Of a stretch of DNA of 64,000 bases, positions 32,573 through 42,337 are shown in pieces (the stretch's first letter is position 1; each line of letters begins with the position of its first letter). The notes beneath the pieces are model-generated. The model worked only from the letters and a program-made list of their open reading frames with translations. It did no database searches and was not told where the DNA came from. The stretch is from assembly GCF_040096075.1 (NCBI RefSeq), contig NZ_JBBMFJ010000017.1:9987-73986 (forward strand), written 5' to 3'. A program made the translations under genes and the position numbers. The DNA is from Brotaphodocola faecis. Lineage in GTDB: Bacteria; Bacillota; Clostridia; Lachnospirales; Lachnospiraceae.

Positions 32573-33894
32573 GAACCATGATCCCTCCCTTCGAAAGTAG
32601 CCACTGCTTCCTTCAGGCCGGCTAGATCTGTTCCACCATCGAAATCTAGAATGATCAGGTGCGATTTATCTTTTAAAATTACCTCATCCAGAGCAGGTTC
32701 CTCCTTATTCACGGAAGCATTGCTTTCTGGATCCGGATTAGTTTCATCTTTCTGGAACATATAGCGGTACCAGGCCACTTCCATACCATTTGAAAGATGT
32801 TCCATTTCGTCCGGTAACTTCTGCTCTATCTGGTCCCACCAATCTGACATATCTTTCGGATAACATTCGCTGGTTTTGCGAATGATCCATGGGATGGGGC
32901 TTGTGTATATGGTAACGCCTACCGGCGTTCCAGAGCCATTTATTTTAAATTCATCATTCTGACAGCTTGCAAATATGGTCTGCTTTTTATCGATGTCCGC
33001 CTCTTCTTCTCCCAGAAAATGTGATGCGGCAGCATTACACAGGGGAATGGTAACCATGCAGAGCACAGTGACACCAACCAGGTATCCCATCCAGTCATCG
33101 TGATTATCACCGCTTCCATTATTCCGAATCCAGCTTCTCACAATAAATGAAACTACTACAATAAGTACAGAAGAAATCATAAAACCGGCCAAGGCCCTCA
33201 TGGAAGAAGAAAATGTCAATGCTAGAACTCCCAGTATCAGGATACCATCAAAAATTATGACATGCTTTTTAAAATTCATCTTTCGATGCAGATCCATTTT
33301 AGGAAAGGTTTCATCGTTTTTGAAAACCCTGGAATACCTTTTGACCCATCGATACAGCTGGACATATGTTACTGTCCAGAAAACACAGATCCCAACCATA
33401 AGAAGCGTAAGAAGGAGTTGCAGCGGATCAGAAAACATTTTCCCAGGGTTTTGTATGTATCGGTATATCGCCCATGCTTCTAAGATAATCAATACAGGAT
33501 AGAAAAGTTTCACCGACCAGGTCCAGGAAAGTGACTTCTGGATCAGGAACTGCTTTTCTTCGGTCATGTCCCCTGTGCGCTCCACTGCATCATCCGTCGT
33601 ATAAAAAATCTGCCAGAAAGTACCGCTGCATTCAAAATTCCAGCCGGCTTCCTGGCACTGCTTACGGAACTGCTCTGCTTTCCAGCTGTCCGCGCCTGTG
33701 AGGGAAGAACTTCCCGGAACCAGAAGGGCTGCATATCTTCTCTTTGCAGGTTCTGCTCTATGAAATTTCATGACAGAACCGCCAACGCTCTCCAGAAACC
33801 AGCCCTGCGCTGCCATTTCTTCCAAGTACTGTTCAAATACATTTGCCTCCCATAAATCAAAGGACCACCAGACTCGCTTCTTTTGTTTCATCAT
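32569..33894 (-). CDS. DUF2812 membrane protein
   Basis: A 441-residue protein. The N-terminal DUF2812 domain is WWSFDLWEANVFEQYLEEMAAQGWFLESV with AGWNFECSGTFWQIFYT. Membrane helices follow at ~130-150, 160-180, 205-245 and 265-285, and a ~150-residue C-terminal extracytoplasmic or cytosolic domain. Such proteins often accompany PadR regulators; none is adjacent here. The start MMKQKKR has a GGAGATGACATG context. It is the first gene of the minus-strand run. Confidence 0.8.
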   Translation of the reverse strand: MMKQKKRVWWSFDLWEANVFEQYLEEMAAQGWFLESVGGSVMKFHRAEPAKRRYAALLVPGSSSLTGADSWKAEQFRKQCQEAGWNFECSGTFWQIFYTTDDAVERTGDMTEEKQFLIQKSLSWTWSVKLFYPVLIILEAWAIYRYIQNPGKMFSDPLQLLLTLLMVGICVFWTVTYVQLYRWVKRYSRVFKNDETFPKMDLHRKMNFKKHVIIFDGILILGVLALTFSSSMRALAGFMISSVLIVVVSFIVRSWIRNNGSGDNHDDWMGYLVGVTVLCMVTIPLCNAAASHFLGEEEADIDKKQTIFASCQNDEFKINGSGTPVGVTIYTSPIPWIIRKTSECYPKDMSDWWDQIEQKLPDEMEHLSNGMEVAWYRYMFQKDETNPDPESNASVNKEEPALDEVILKDKSHLIILDFDGGTDLAGLKEAVATFEGRDHGS

Positions 33895-34027
33895 GTCATC
33901 TCCTTTCCGGAAAACAGGCGAATTTCCAATTTTGTATTTACTTTCATTATAGAAATAATAGGAATATCTGACAATAAAGATGAGATTAACAATTTCTTAC
34001 ATATTTCTGTTTATTGGGCAGAATTAT

Positions 34028-34098
34028 CAAATTTTACATATACGGGCATTCGGAAAGCAAAAAAATGTTGGAATGGACTCAGGAAGGAGTTCTTCAGA
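34028..34098. repeat. 70-bp direct repeat, copy A
   Basis: CAAATTTTACATATACGGGC...GTTCTTCAG matches copy B (35209-35278) at most positions, in the same orientation. The two copies bracket the vapBC module. Elsewhere in 33895-34379 I see no gene. Confidence 0.7.
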
Positions 34099-34379
34099 AA
34101 TTGCCGTATCGTTGTATTTAAAGAAAGTGTGAACAGCCGAAAAAGTGTAAACCGGAAGTTTTGTGATGAGCTATTGTTGGAAAAAGTAAAATGTATCTTG
34201 TATGAAAAAGGCGGATAATATGTCAGTGGAAAAATAAAAACAGGCACCTTGAAACGAGCTAAGGGGGAACTTTGTTTGCATTCAGCTATTCAGGAAGCAA
34301 AAGAAAAATAGTGTTGGAGGGGCACTATTTATAAATATACAGTGCTAAAAGCGAAATCCCTGGAAATGCAGAGAATAAC

Positions 34380-34408
34380 TTGACAAAATATATACCATGA
34401 TATATACT
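34380..34408 (+). promoter_or_regulatory. vapBC promoter and likely operator
   Basis: TTGACA (34380-34385) and TATACT (34403-34408) are 17 bases apart. The spacer and -10 contain the near-palindrome TATATACCATGATATATA, a fitting operator for autorepression by VapB/VapC. Confidence 0.75.
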
Positions 34409-34432
34409 AATAATATAAGGAGGTGCATTACT

Positions 34433-34663
34433 ATGATGACTGCAAAGTTATTTGAAAATGGTCGGAGCCAAGCGGTTCGACTTCCGAAGGAATATCGCTT
34501 CAATGGTGATGAAGTGGCGATTAATAAGGTCGGTGATATTGTTATTCTGATGCCGAAGGAAAACAAGTGGTCCGCTTTCCTGAACAGCTTGGAACTGTTC
34601 TCGGATGACTTCATGAGTGATGGCAGAGAACAGCCTGCGGTACAGGAGCGTGAAGCTCTATGA
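34433..34663 (+). CDS. vapB: VapB-type antitoxin (AbrB/SpoVT fold)
   Basis: A 76-residue protein starting MMTAKLFENGRSQAVRLPKEYRF, the swapped-hairpin AbrB DNA-binding domain of VapB/MazE-like antitoxins; the acidic C-terminus should bind the toxin. It neutralises VapC and represses its own promoter. AAGGAGG precedes the paired ATGs. It overlaps vapC by four bases (ATGA). Confidence 0.9.
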   Translation: MMTAKLFENGRSQAVRLPKEYRFNGDEVAINKVGDIVILMPKENKWSAFLNSLELFSDDFMSDGREQPAVQEREAL

Positions 34664-35064
34664 AGTATATGCTGGACACTAATATTTGTATCTATGCAAT
34701 CAAGCATAAGCCGCCCGAAGTCATAAAAAATTTTCTGAAGCATGATCCAGACGATATGTGTATCTCGTCCATTACTTATGGAGAACTGATGCATGGAGTG
34801 GAAAAGAGTCAGGCGGTGGAACGCAACCGTGTAGCAATTACATTGTTTTTGTCGTCTATTTCTATCCTTCAGTTTGACAATTATGCTGCAGAAGAATACG
34901 GAAAGGTTCGTGCAGACCTTGAACGAAAGGGAACACCAATTGGTCCGATGGATATGTTGATTGCCGGTCATGCGAGATCAGAAGGGGTGGTTCTTGTGAC
35001 AAATAATACCAGAGAGTTCTTCCGAGTTGATGACTTAGAAGTTGAAGATTGGACAAAAGAATAG
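34660..35064 (+). CDS. vapC: VapC-type PIN-domain toxin
   Basis: A 134-residue PIN ribonuclease. The acidic metal ligands are visible in MLDTNICIYAIK (Asp6), SSITYGELMHGVE (Glu), GPMDMLIAGHA (Asp) and VTNNTREFFRV. VapC toxins cleave tRNA or rRNA when free of antitoxin. The gene appears intact. The module is bracketed by direct repeats, which suggests acquisition as a unit. Confidence 0.9.
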   Translation: MKYMLDTNICIYAIKHKPPEVIKNFLKHDPDDMCISSITYGELMHGVEKSQAVERNRVAITLFLSSISILQFDNYAAEEYGKVRADLERKGTPIGPMDMLIAGHARSEGVVLVTNNTREFFRVDDLEVEDWTKE

Positions 35065-35208
35065 GTGGCTCAGTTTGTGTTAAAAACCGCAAAATTCATA
35101 GACCGGGAATTAGAGGATTAACGGCGCAAAATGAAACAGGAAAATGTACAGGCATCGGAGTTTCGGTTCCGGTGCCATTCTTTTTCCCCGAAATGAACCA
35201 AAGCGGTT

Positions 35209-35278
35209 CAAATTTTTCATATACGGGCATTCTGAAAGGGAAAAAGTATTGGAATTGGCTCCTGAATGAGCTCTTCAG
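35209..35278. repeat. 70-bp direct repeat, copy B
   Basis: CAAATTTTTCATATACGGGC...GCTCTTCAG is the direct copy of 34028-34098. Both translate to a similar short sequence (SNFxYTGIxKxKKxWN), which suggests they derive from the same coding or mobile sequence. Confidence 0.7.
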
Positions 35279-35337
35279 AAGCAACAGAAACAGCTAAAAT
35301 GTATGACCCAGGCTACAGCATATCTCAGATAAAGAAA

Positions 35338-35366
35338 AATATAAGACCGGCGTGACGGACCGGTCT
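35338..35366 (-). terminator. terminator of mgsA
   Basis: AGACCGG pairs with CCGGTCT across nine bases. On the minus strand the stem is followed by TATATTTTT. Confidence 0.75.
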
Positions 35367-35389
35367 CATTGCGTGGCTCAGGCAGGTAC

Positions 35390-35860
35390 CTACAGTGTTT
35401 CTGCCCGATCTGCAATATGCTGTTTGAAATTGATTACTTCATGCTTGTAATCACGATTCATATAACAGGATGTAATCATAAAATCCGCAGTGGATTTATT
35501 GACGGCCATTGGAATATCGTAGACCTGGGAAATCCTCATCAGGGCTTTTACATCTGGATCATGAGGTTGCGCTGTCAGCGGATCCGAAAAGAAAATCACG
35601 AAGTCAATGACACCCTCCACAATCTTAGCACCGATCTGTTGGTCTCCACCTAATGGGCCGCTGTTATAACCTTTTACTGTAAGTCCAGTCTGATCCGTGA
35701 TCATGCGGGCCGTTGTACCTGTTCCGTAAAGATTATGCTTCTCCAGCTCAGCTTTATGTTCTTTACACCATGCAATCAGTTTCTGTTTTTCGTTGTCATG
35801 AGCAATCAGGGCAATATTCTTTTTCTGGCCGATTGTAAAGGTAATGTATTCTTGAGACAT
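35390..35860 (-). CDS. mgsA: methylglyoxal synthase
   Basis: A 156-residue enzyme that converts dihydroxyacetone phosphate to methylglyoxal. The phosphate-binding and catalytic pattern GTGTTARMI, SGPLGGDQQIGA and FFSDPLTAQPHDPDVKAL (with the equivalents of Asp71, Asp91, His98 and Asp101) is complete. The ATG at 35860 is taken because the protein family begins there. Monocistronic, with its own terminator. Confidence 0.92.
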   Translation of the reverse strand: MSQEYITFTIGQKKNIALIAHDNEKQKLIAWCKEHKAELEKHNLYGTGTTARMITDQTGLTVKGYNSGPLGGDQQIGAKIVEGVIDFVIFFSDPLTAQPHDPDVKALMRISQVYDIPMAVNKSTADFMITSCYMNRDYKHEVINFKQHIADRAETL

Positions 35861-36389
35861 GAAAAAATCCCCATTATCTAAGTATGGAAAGTGCAGATAG
35901 ATACAACTTATCACAGAATGGTTTATTACACAAGTGCAAAAATATCAAACTGAAGATTAGAACTCAAATTATTAGAATTTCCCCAGAACAGTCAAAATCA
36001 GAAGATTTCTCCGAATATTTGATTTTGACTGCAGTATAAGAATCGAATCTTTAATCCAATCTTTTCCGAACTCTCACATCGAAGAAAATCCGTATTCATT
36101 ATCATCGTACTCGATGCTGATGATATTGGTGTTTTGCGGAAATAATCTATTGCCCGTTCCCTAATCTTAACATTCCACTAAACTCAAAAATTCCAAACTA
36201 CCAAATTTGGTATTTTTCTTAGAATTAACATACTTAACAATTATTTGCATTTTTCCTAGTTTCTTGTTTAAAAACTTACAATGTTTTTACTGTTTCATGA
36301 TAGATGTCAAGGCCTTAAAACACTATAATCGGAAACTGTTAAACACATAACCAATCCTATTGCCAGACTAACACGAGGAGAAAAACATT
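35861..36389. other. intergenic region upstream of the ABC importer
   Basis: No gene seen. A 12-bp inverted repeat CAGTCAAAATCA / TGATTTTGACTG (35989-36031) could be an operator or weak terminator. A -10-like TATAAT at 36324-36329 sits 60 bases before the binding-protein ATG; the -35 is not clear. Confidence 0.5.
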
Positions 36390-37769
36390 ATGAAAAAAAA
36401 TCTAAAATGTCTCACAGCACTTTGCATGGCTGGTGCCATGATCTCTCTGACCGGATGCGGTTCAGCCAGTCAGTCTACTTCCGCAGATACCACAGCAGGT
36501 TCCGCCTCTTCCGAAGCCACCACTTCCGCCGAGAGCACCGCTTCCGGCAATGGTTCCAAAACCGTTATCGAGTACTGGCACTGTAATGCAGAGAACCAGG
36601 GCGGACTGACCGTAGATGAACTGGTAAAAAACTTTAATGAGAACAATGACCACATTGAAGTTGTTGCTAAATATAACCCGGATATGTATAAGGGACTGAT
36701 GCAGAACCTGCAGGCTGAAGCCGCTACCGGCAATACCCCGGCACTGGTTCAGATCGGCTGGGCTTTCCTGGATTATTTTTCCAACAACTTTTCCTACACC
36801 TCCCCACAGGAGATCATCGACCAGTATGATGCTTCTGACAAAACCTTCCTGACCGACAATTTTCTGCCAAACGTCCTGGATCTGGCCGTCAACAGCGATG
36901 GCGTACAGGTCGGAATACCGTATTCTTTAAGCAGCCCGGTCCTCTACATCAACCGCGATCTGCTGAAGGAAGCAGGGCTTTCCGAAGAGGGACCGAAGAC
37001 CTGGGAAGAAGTTGATTCCTTTGCCAGAACTGTTCAGGAAAAGACCGGAAAATATGGTTTCTATATGCAGGAGCCAGCAGATTTCTGGGCACAGCAGGGA
37101 CTCATCGAGAGCAATAACACTTCCATGCTGACCAAGACCGCAGATGGCAAGATCCAGGCAAGCTTCGCAAGCCCGGAAGGCATTCAGGCTATGCAGATGG
37201 TTGCTGACCTCATCAAGGACGGTGCCGCTCTCCATGTTTCCTGGGATGAAGGCTGCCAGAGCTTCATTGATGGCAACTGCGCAATGCTCTACACCACCAT
37301 TGCCCGACGCGCATCCGTTCAGAAGAGCGCGCAGTTCGATGTCGCTACCGTAAAATCCCCGACCTGGGGCAGCAGCCCGCGTAAAGTTCCGGCAGGCGGA
37401 TGCTTCTTAGCTATCACCGCACAGACCGATGAGCAAAAGGAAGCCGCATGGGAGTTTGAGAAATACCTGTACAGCGTGGAATCCATGGCTGCATGGACCA
37501 TCGGAACCGGTTATGTACCGCCAAGAAAGGATGTTGCAGACGCAGAGAACGGACTGAAATCCTTCCTGGCTGAAAATGAGATGATGAAGGCTGCCATTGA
37601 GCAGATGGACGGCGTGGTTTCCTGGACATCCTTCCCGGGTGATGCAGGTCTTCAGGCTGAGCAGATGCTCCTGGATATGAGAGATCAGATCTTCGGTGGA
37701 CAGGTAACTGCCGAGGAGGGTATGACTTCCACCCAGGATGCCATCAATGCCCTGTTAGACGCACAGTAA
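36390..37769 (+). CDS. ABC importer substrate-binding lipoprotein (UgpB/MalE-like)
   Basis: A 459-residue lipoprotein. The signal peptide ends at the lipobox LTGC (Cys23) and is followed by a Ser/Thr/Ala-rich linker. The mature part is a family-1 solute-binding protein (YWHCNAENQGG, NDHIEVVAKYNPDMYKGLMQNL, VGIPYSLSSPVLYINRDLLKEAG). It captures a sugar, sugar phosphate or glycerol-phosphate-like ligand and hands it to the two permeases downstream. First gene of a six-gene operon; a hairpin after it (37789) should leave it more abundant than the permeases. Confidence 0.9.
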   Translation: MKKNLKCLTALCMAGAMISLTGCGSASQSTSADTTAGSASSEATTSAESTASGNGSKTVIEYWHCNAENQGGLTVDELVKNFNENNDHIEVVAKYNPDMYKGLMQNLQAEAATGNTPALVQIGWAFLDYFSNNFSYTSPQEIIDQYDASDKTFLTDNFLPNVLDLAVNSDGVQVGIPYSLSSPVLYINRDLLKEAGLSEEGPKTWEEVDSFARTVQEKTGKYGFYMQEPADFWAQQGLIESNNTSMLTKTADGKIQASFASPEGIQAMQMVADLIKDGAALHVSWDEGCQSFIDGNCAMLYTTIARRASVQKSAQFDVATVKSPTWGSSPRKVPAGGCFLAITAQTDEQKEAAWEFEKYLYSVESMAAWTIGTGYVPPRKDVADAENGLKSFLAENEMMKAAIEQMDGVVSWTSFPGDAGLQAEQMLLDMRDQIFGGQVTAEEGMTSTQDAINALLDAQ

Positions 37770-37788
37770 GCTGACATTCCAGATGCAG

Positions 37789-37829
37789 ACCGGTACTTTC
37801 CCTTTTGCTCACGGGAAGGTACCGGTTTT
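37789..37829 (+). terminator. intercistronic hairpin/partial terminator
   Basis: ACCGGTAC(T)TTCCC pairs with GGGAA(G)GTACCGGT, followed by TTTT. It lies between the binding-protein and permease genes. Confidence 0.75.
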
Positions 37830-37852
37830 CCTGAATTTACGGAGGTAATCAC

Positions 37853-38743
37853 TTGAATAAAGAAACAAAAAAACAAACGATTCTGGGCTATCTGTTTCTG
37901 ATCCCGTCCCTGGCCGTGTTCGCAGTCTTTATGTTTTACCCACTCCTTTATACCTTTTACTTAAGCTTTTTTGAGTGGAACATGGTAAAGCCTGTAAAAA
38001 AATTTGTCGGTCTGAACAACTACATTGCCGTATTCCGGGATCCGAATACCTTTAAGATTCTGGGCAATACCCTTGCTTACATTCTGGTTCTGCTGGTCCT
38101 GAACTTTGTGCTGCCCTATATTCTCTCCTTTATCCTCTCCGCCGTGATCCGGCATGGAAAGAGTTTTTACAAGGCTGTGTTCTTCCTTCCCAGCGTCATC
38201 TCCCTGGTGGTCGGCTCCATCCTCTATACCTGGATCTTAAACCCGATTTCCGGACCGGTGGCCATCATTCTCGGTAAATTCGGCATCCAGATGCCCTTCT
38301 GGTCCAAAACCGACGGATGGGTCATTGCCGTGCTCTGCATCATCACCACCTGGAAGACCTTCGGCTACAACTTCATCAATATTTTAGCCGGTGTCTCCGG
38401 CGTATCCCAGGAAGTTATTGAGGCCGCACGGCTGGATCAGGTTCCCATGTGGAAAATCTTTCTGGACATCATTGTGCCCATGAGCTCCGCCACCGGAATT
38501 TACGTGTTCATCACCACCATTGTCCAGGGACTCCAGTATGTGTTCACCCCCATCAAGGTCATTACCCAGGGCGGACCGAACTACGCCAGTTCCAACCTGA
38601 TCTACGCTTCCTACCACGAGGCCTTTACCCTGTACCGGACCGGCACCTCATCGGCCATTTCCATTCTGACCATGCTGCTGTTCATTGTCCTTTTACTTCT
38701 GGAATTTAAATTTGTGGAGAAGGGAGTCTACTATGAAAACTAA
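37853..38743 (+). CDS. ABC sugar permease (UgpA/MalF-like)
   Basis: A 296-residue protein with six TM helices. The EAA loop is EAARLDQVPMWKIFLDIIVP near residues 190-210, the ATPase docking site. It begins with TTG 6-7 bases after ACGGAGG. It overlaps the second permease gene by 11 bases. It forms the translocation channel with that partner. Confidence 0.92.
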   Translation: MNKETKKQTILGYLFLIPSLAVFAVFMFYPLLYTFYLSFFEWNMVKPVKKFVGLNNYIAVFRDPNTFKILGNTLAYILVLLVLNFVLPYILSFILSAVIRHGKSFYKAVFFLPSVISLVVGSILYTWILNPISGPVAIILGKFGIQMPFWSKTDGWVIAVLCIITTWKTFGYNFINILAGVSGVSQEVIEAARLDQVPMWKIFLDIIVPMSSATGIYVFITTIVQGLQYVFTPIKVITQGGPNYASSNLIYASYHEAFTLYRTGTSSAISILTMLLFIVLLLLEFKFVEKGVYYEN

Positions 38744-39560
38744 CAATCATTCGGAAATTGGCTGGCACATGATCCTGGGTGCCATCGTCTTCCTCATGCT
38801 GGTTCCCATCGTGTTCGCTCTGTCCAACTCCTTCAAGACTCTGCAGGACGCGTTTAATACCATTTTTGAGATCATTCCGTCTCACCCGACTCTGGAAAAC
38901 TATCGGCATGTATTTGAAAAACTGCCATTTGTCCAGATAACCTTAAATACATTTCTGATCGCGGCATCCGTTACCACATTCAAAACCATTACCAGCCTGT
39001 TTGCCGCCTATTCCTTTGTTTATTTTGATTACAAGGGAAAACAGTTTTTCTACTTTATCATGCTGAGCACCATGTTTATCCCGTTCACCGTGACCATGAT
39101 CCCAAACTACCTGATGATTTCAAAACTCGGTCTGCGGGATTGCATCTGGGGCGTGGCACTTCCGCAGTTTGCGGATGTTTTAGGTATCTTCCTGCTGCGC
39201 CAGGCCATGCGCGGAATTCCGAAGGCCCTCATTGAGGCTGCACGGATGGAAGGCATCGGCAGCCTCAAGATCATGCGCGATATCATCCTTCCGCTGGTGC
39301 GCCCGTCCATTCTCACAACCGGGATCATTTTCTTTATCAATTCCTGGAACGAGTATGTATGGCCGGTTCTCATCTTAAAGAGCAAGGAAAACTACACGCT
39401 TTCCCTGGCGCTCCAGATGTACATCAGCGCCGAGGGCGGCACCGAATTTACCATTGCCATGGCCGTATCCGTCATCACCATGATCATTCCGCTGGCTCTG
39501 TATCTCATTTTCCAGCGCTATATCATCAACACCTTTGCCGCATCCGGCGTAAAAGGCTAA
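38733..39560 (+). CDS. ABC sugar permease (UgpE/MalG-like)
   Basis: A 275-residue protein with six TM helices. The EAA loop is EAARMEGIGSLKIMRDIILP near residue 185. The ATG at 38733 follows GGAGAAGGGA; an upstream in-frame start at 38685 lies inside the previous gene and has no site. Second half of the importer channel. Confidence 0.92.
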   Translation: MKTNNHSEIGWHMILGAIVFLMLVPIVFALSNSFKTLQDAFNTIFEIIPSHPTLENYRHVFEKLPFVQITLNTFLIAASVTTFKTITSLFAAYSFVYFDYKGKQFFYFIMLSTMFIPFTVTMIPNYLMISKLGLRDCIWGVALPQFADVLGIFLLRQAMRGIPKALIEAARMEGIGSLKIMRDIILPLVRPSILTTGIIFFINSWNEYVWPVLILKSKENYTLSLALQMYISAEGGTEFTIAMAVSVITMIIPLALYLIFQRYIINTFAASGVKG

Positions 39561-39576
39561 TCTGTCAGGAGGACTT

Positions 39577-40776
39577 ATGAATAATATCGTTTTTGAACAC
39601 GTCGTAAAAGCATACGGAAAAAATGTGATCGTCAATAATCTGAATATGGAAATCCGGGAAGGTGAGCGGCTGATTCTGCTTGGACCGTCCGGCTGCGGAA
39701 AGTCCACCACCCTGCGCATGATTGCCGGTCTGGAGGATATAACCTCCGGTTCCCTGCATATGCGCGGCCAGGTAGTCAACAATGTTGCCTGCGGAGACCG
39801 CGGCGTGTCGATGGTATTCCAGAACTACGCCCTTTTCCCGCATATGACCGTAAAAAACAACATCATCTACGGCTTAAAGGCTCACAAAATGGAAGCGGCT
39901 GAGATTAACCACCGCCTGGAGGAAGTACTGGAAATGCTGCAGCTTAAAGGTCTGGAAGACCGTAAGCCGAAGGATCTTTCCGGTGGACAGCGCCAGCGTG
40001 TTGCCCTGGCCCGTGCCGTCGTAAAACGCTCTGACTACTTTCTTCTGGATGAACCGCTTTCCAACCTGGATGCACAGCTCCGCCTGCGTGCGCGAAAAGA
40101 ACTGGTCAAGATCCACGAGATGTACCGTCCGACCATGGTTTATGTCACTCATGACCAGATTGAGGCCATGACCGTGGGACAGCGTGTTGCCATCATGTAC
40201 CGCGGAAATATGGAAATGCTGGACACGCCAAGCCATGTATACAATATGCCGGCAAGCATCTTCTGTGCCCGCTTCATTGGCTCTCCGTCCATGAACATCA
40301 TATCCTGCCAGTATGAAAACGGCAATCTCTCCATCGGAGACCAGATGATCAGACTGGAGCCGATGTGGCGTCCGATCGCAGATGCCTGTCCATCCGGAAA
40401 ATACTGCGTCGGCATCCGCCCGGAACATGCAGTCTTAAGCAGCCGTCCAACGGAAACTTCCATCTGTGGAACCGTAAAATACGTGGAGGACTATGGCAAC
40501 CGCTACGGCGTTTATATTGATGTCAAGGGTGAAAAGAGCGAGCTGATTGCTATCTGCAACGACTCGGTCCCGCGCCCAGGCGAAAACATTTTCATCAATA
40601 TTGATTTCCGCAAACTGCATCTGTTTGATGCCCAGAGCGAGAAGTCCCTTGGATATCCGGAAGAAATCCGCCGTCTGAATGCAGCCCTGGATTTTTTCAT
40701 GCCGGATGCCCAGAATAAAAACCAGAAAACAGGAGGTAAATATCATGAATCTTTTGGTCAGTACCAATGTGTATAA
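39577..40776 (+). CDS. ABC importer ATPase (UgpC/MsmK-like)
   Basis: A 399-residue ATPase. Walker A GPSGCGKST is near 34-42, the signature LSGGQRQRV near 132, Walker B FLLDEPLSNLDAQLR, and the C-terminal OB/TOBE region from ~235. It energises the importer. CUT1 importers of Firmicutes often lack their own ATPase gene, so an operon-encoded one suggests a dedicated system. It overlaps the next gene by 32 bases. Confidence 0.92.
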   Translation: MNNIVFEHVVKAYGKNVIVNNLNMEIREGERLILLGPSGCGKSTTLRMIAGLEDITSGSLHMRGQVVNNVACGDRGVSMVFQNYALFPHMTVKNNIIYGLKAHKMEAAEINHRLEEVLEMLQLKGLEDRKPKDLSGGQRQRVALARAVVKRSDYFLLDEPLSNLDAQLRLRARKELVKIHEMYRPTMVYVTHDQIEAMTVGQRVAIMYRGNMEMLDTPSHVYNMPASIFCARFIGSPSMNIISCQYENGNLSIGDQMIRLEPMWRPIADACPSGKYCVGIRPEHAVLSSRPTETSICGTVKYVEDYGNRYGVYIDVKGEKSELIAICNDSVPRPGENIFINIDFRKLHLFDAQSEKSLGYPEEIRRLNAALDFFMPDAQNKNQKTGGKYHESFGQYQCV

Positions 40777-41539
40777 ACCGGGTCAGCTTGCCCGGGTCAT
40801 CCCGCATTTACATGCCTTCCGTGGTCAGATTGGCGTCGAGCTGTTCCCCATGTTTGACGCAGACTGCTATGAGGAAGAGCTTCTTCATTGCCTGCCGGAG
40901 TTTGAAGGAATCCCAGTTAGTTTCCATGGCCCGTACTATGAAACCGAGCACAGCGCAGCCCCCGGCACCCCGGAATATGCGCACTCCATGGACCTGATCC
41001 GCCAAACTCTGCCTTACTGTGTGCGCCTTCGAAGCCAGTATCTGGTCTTTCATCACAACAACATCCCGGTGACGGAAGAACGCCGGGAAGAGATGATCCG
41101 TGTTTCCAGAGAAAACTATAGGGAAATTGCGGAGCTGTTCAAGCCGCACCAGATCCCGGTGGTGGTGGAGAATGCCGGTGTCCTGGACCGCGGCAACATG
41201 CTGTTTGACCAGGATGCGTTTATCCAGCTCTGCAGGGAAGAACATTATCCGGTGCTGATCGACATCGGTCATGCTTACGCCAACGGTTGGGACCTGGCGC
41301 AGACCATGGAAGCGTTAAAGGATCAGATCGTGGCTTACCATCTTCATAACAATGACGGTGTTCACGACAGCCATCAGCGGATTTTCCACGGGACCCTGGA
41401 TTTTCCCCTGTTTCTGTCTGATTATCAGAGACTGACTCCAAACGCAGATCTGGTTCTGGAATACAGCCCGGATGTAGCAGATGATGAATCCGGAATCCAA
41501 GAAGACATTTCCTGGCTTCTGGAGCAAATCCGGAGGTAG
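40745..41539 (+). CDS. TIM-barrel sugar phosphate isomerase/epimerase-like protein
   Basis: A 264-residue AP-endonuclease-2/xylose-isomerase-like barrel. The metal ligands expected for the fold are visible: a Glu in VVVENAGVLD, Asp/His in LIDIGHAYAN, His in AYHLHNNDGVHDSH and Glu in LVLEYSP. The ATG at 40745 follows AGGAGGTAA. It may isomerise or cleave the imported compound (sugar phosphate or phosphodiester); the substrate is not readable from sequence. It is tied to the ATPase by overlap and to the phosphatase by a three-base gap. Confidence 0.8.
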   Translation: MNLLVSTNVYKPGQLARVIPHLHAFRGQIGVELFPMFDADCYEEELLHCLPEFEGIPVSFHGPYYETEHSAAPGTPEYAHSMDLIRQTLPYCVRLRSQYLVFHHNNIPVTEERREEMIRVSRENYREIAELFKPHQIPVVVENAGVLDRGNMLFDQDAFIQLCREEHYPVLIDIGHAYANGWDLAQTMEALKDQIVAYHLHNNDGVHDSHQRIFHGTLDFPLFLSDYQRLTPNADLVLEYSPDVADDESGIQEDISWLLEQIRR

Positions 41540-41542
41540 CTT

Positions 41543-42337
41543 ATGCTTTCCGAAAAGAAACTCTTCTTATTTGATATTGACGGAACCGTGGCCTTGGGCG
41601 ATGTCCTGCTGCCTGGAGCGGCGGAATTCTTTCAGGAAATTAAAGAGCGCGGCGGGCAGTTTGTATTCATTACCAATAACTCCACCAAAAGCATTGCGGA
41701 CTACATCAAAAAATTCCGTCAGATGGGTGTCTCAACCGATCCACAGAATTTTGTAACTGCCTCCACCGCTTCTGCCATCTGGCTGCGGAAACACGCAGCT
41801 GGAAAGAGTATCTATACACTTGGAACACGATCACTGATCCGAGAACTTGAAGGACATGGAATCCGCGTCACCACGGATCCGGACACTCAGGATATTTCTT
41901 TTGTGCTGGTTGCCTACGACAGCGAACTTACCTACAAGAAGCTGACTGACACCTGCCGCATCCTGCAGACCCGTTCTGTCACCTTCCTGGCCACCAACCC
42001 GGATCTGGTCTGCCCGGTCCCATTTGGCTATGTACCAGACTGCGGCTCCATATGTCAGATGATTACTAATGCCACAGGCCAGGTACCACATTATATAGGA
42101 AAACCTTCTACCGATATGGTGGATATTGCGCTCCGGGAAAATCCGTTTTCCAAAGAGGAAACCGTGATAGTGGGTGACAGGTTTTACACTGACATTGCAT
42201 GCGGGAACGCTTCCGGGGTAGAGACAGTCCTGGTACTAACCGGTGAAGCGAAAAAAACAGATACTATGATTCACACGTACACTCCAACTTATATTTTCGA
42301 CTCCATAAAAGAAGTAAAGAAAGCCTGGAAGAATTAG
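41543..42337 (+). CDS. HAD-IIA (NagD-like) phosphatase
   Basis: A 264-residue HAD hydrolase. Motif I is FLFDIDGTVALGD (~9-21), motif II FITNNSTKS, motif III around IGKPSTDMVDIAL, motif IV GDRFYTDIACG. The family dephosphorylates small sugar phosphates, glycerol phosphate or nucleotides. As the last gene of an importer operon it probably acts on the imported or processed phosphate ester. Its end overlaps the terminator stem. Confidence 0.88.
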   Translation: MLSEKKLFLFDIDGTVALGDVLLPGAAEFFQEIKERGGQFVFITNNSTKSIADYIKKFRQMGVSTDPQNFVTASTASAIWLRKHAAGKSIYTLGTRSLIRELEGHGIRVTTDPDTQDISFVLVAYDSELTYKKLTDTCRILQTRSVTFLATNPDLVCPVPFGYVPDCGSICQMITNATGQVPHYIGKPSTDMVDIALRENPFSKEETVIVGDRFYTDIACGNASGVETVLVLTGEAKKTDTMIHTYTPTYIFDSIKEVKKAWKN

